Source: Helochares maculicollis (taxonomy: Eukaryota > Arthropoda > Insecta > Coleoptera > Hydrophilidae). From it: a stretch of DNA of 64,000 bases. The stretch spans positions 30,368-94,367 of the forward strand of contig JAWQRO010000008.1 in assembly GCA_033557835.1 (NCBI GenBank), read 5' to 3'. The notes under the pieces were generated by a model. The model had not been told where the DNA came from. It did no database searches and saw only the letters and a list, made by a program, of their open reading frames with translations. Shown one piece after another: positions 63,246 to 64,000 of the stretch (position 1 is the first letter of the stretch; every line of letters begins with the position of its first letter). The position numbers and the translations under genes are program-made.

Positions 63246-64000
63246 AGGAGTGTTCAAAAAAGCTACTGCTGCCAATTTTACGATGTTATTAAGGGTGACT
63301 ATTATTCTTGTCAAATTTGTAACGAATTGTACCAAAAGCAGTCTCAATTTCTAGACAGAAGCATGGCGCCAACATTGTAAAAGATTTTCAAAAATTGTGG
63401 AATAAGTCATGTAAGACCATTGTGTTTTTGGCCAAGTACAAACACTAATGAGTAGAGTGACGTTATGTTGGTACTCATGTATCTCACTTATACCGACAAG
63501 TTCGGCCATTTGAATGTTCAGTTAATTGTTGACAGCTGCTTTGCTTGCACATGTTTTGGCTCGTCTTCGATTTTTACCTATTCGTGTTAAAAACGTAATT
63601 AAGTGCGCGGATGCATTCCGAATGTTGACTGTGGCATACGGAGAAGCTACCTTGGACCGAAGCAACGTTTATCGGTGGTACAAAATGTTCGCAGAAGGCC
63701 GAGAAGATGTGAACGACGAAGAGCGTGCCGGACGCCCCAGCACTTCAACAGCAGACGAAAAAATTGATAAAGTGAAGAAAATGGTATTGTTCAATCGTCA
63801 AATTACCGTTAGAGAAGTTGCTGAGGACCTGGACATATCGATTGGCTCGTGCCATTCGACTTTTATCAATAATTTGGGCATGAGACGGGTCGCCGCGAAA
63901 TTCGTACCAAAATTGCTTAATTTCGACTAAAAACAGCTTCGCATGAAAATTGCTAATGAGCTGTTGGACTCTGTCCGGGACGACCCAAATTTGCTCCAGA
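63246..64000 (+). mobile_element. Mariner element C (second family), right end outside the window
   Basis: The left end reads AGGAGTGTTCAAAAAAGCTA directly after a TTA, consistent with a TIR next to a TA target site (63,244-63,245). A 5' leader of about 280 bp precedes the transposase frame. This family is a different mariner lineage from elements A and B, with a different TIR and a GMRRVAAKFVPKLL linker that A and B lack. It is widespread in insects in my recollection. The element continues past 64,000. Confidence 0.85.
63526..64000 (+). pseudogene. Mariner transposase, partial, one nonsense codon
   Basis: The frame carries AYGEATLDRSNVYRWYKMF and GREDVNDEERAGRPSTS (second helix of the paired-like DNA-binding region and the GRPSTS linker), ITVREVAEDLDISIGSCHS (second helix-turn-helix) and GMRRVAAKFVPKLL. 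It is interrupted by TAA at 63,928-63,930, where the family has CAA (Gln), and then continues in frame as KQLRMKIANELLDSVRDDPN to the window edge. The N-terminus looks shortened: about 8-11 residues of the first helix region before the TVAYGE block appear to be missing, and the ATG at 63,526 lies in the leader. The catalytic aspartates would lie beyond 64,000. Confidence 0.85.

Overview
The window looks like gene-poor, AT-rich animal DNA, most likely from an insect. The evidence is several DD34D mariner relics, hAT (ZMYM1-like) and Mutator-like transposase relics, fragments of non-LTR retrotransposons, and no bacterial-style gene packing. The host order cannot be fixed from the sequence. I found no intact host protein-coding gene, tRNA, rRNA or CRISPR array. 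Most open frames are short and look like chance, so the window is probably intergenic or a very large intron. The one good host-gene signal is a GC-rich, CpG-rich block at about 47.2-48.2 kb. It looks like a promoter plus a non-coding first exon on the minus strand ending at a consensus GTAAGT donor (exon end 47,791).

Layout. 0-11 kb: mostly featureless, with a 49-bp sequence present twice in inverted orientation (3,675-3,723 and 9,150-9,198) and a few small hairpins. 11.4-19.1 kb: many copies of a foldback (MITE-like) repeat, here called R1, whose ends carry a GATGAGCGAGCGAAGCG-type motif in opposite orientations; copies are densest at 17.2-19.1 kb. 19-27 kb: unrecognised sequence with several GC-richer patches and a 12+12 bp perfect inverted repeat at 19,700. 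27.8-28.8 kb: a nest of fragments (mariner, LINE reverse transcriptase, a ~100-bp alternating array called R2, and a minus-strand mariner end).

31.9-36.2 kb is a transposon graveyard. It holds a degenerate Mutator-like transposase, a degenerate hAT transposase of the ZMYM1/DUF4371 type, and an unidentified protein-like frame (35,641-36,183) interrupted only by TAG codons. 37-44 kb has more R1 and R2 pieces and a mariner fragment. After the promoter block come two full-length but dead mariners of one family (49,166-50,401 and 56,818-57,964, both with TIRs and TA duplications), a diverged ~0.9-kb-spaced duplication (52.5/53.4 kb), a LINE endonuclease scrap (59.6 kb), a GC-rich patch with a strong hairpin (62.3-62.6 kb), and a better-preserved mariner of a different family that runs off the right edge from 63,246.

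Nothing here forms a multi-gene system. The items most worth a second look are the TAG-only frame, the inverted 49-bp pair, the R1 foldback family, the phased AATTCCG motifs beside the promoter, and the Mutator/hAT relic pair. All identifications were made by reading the sequence and comparing with remembered family motifs; no database search was run.
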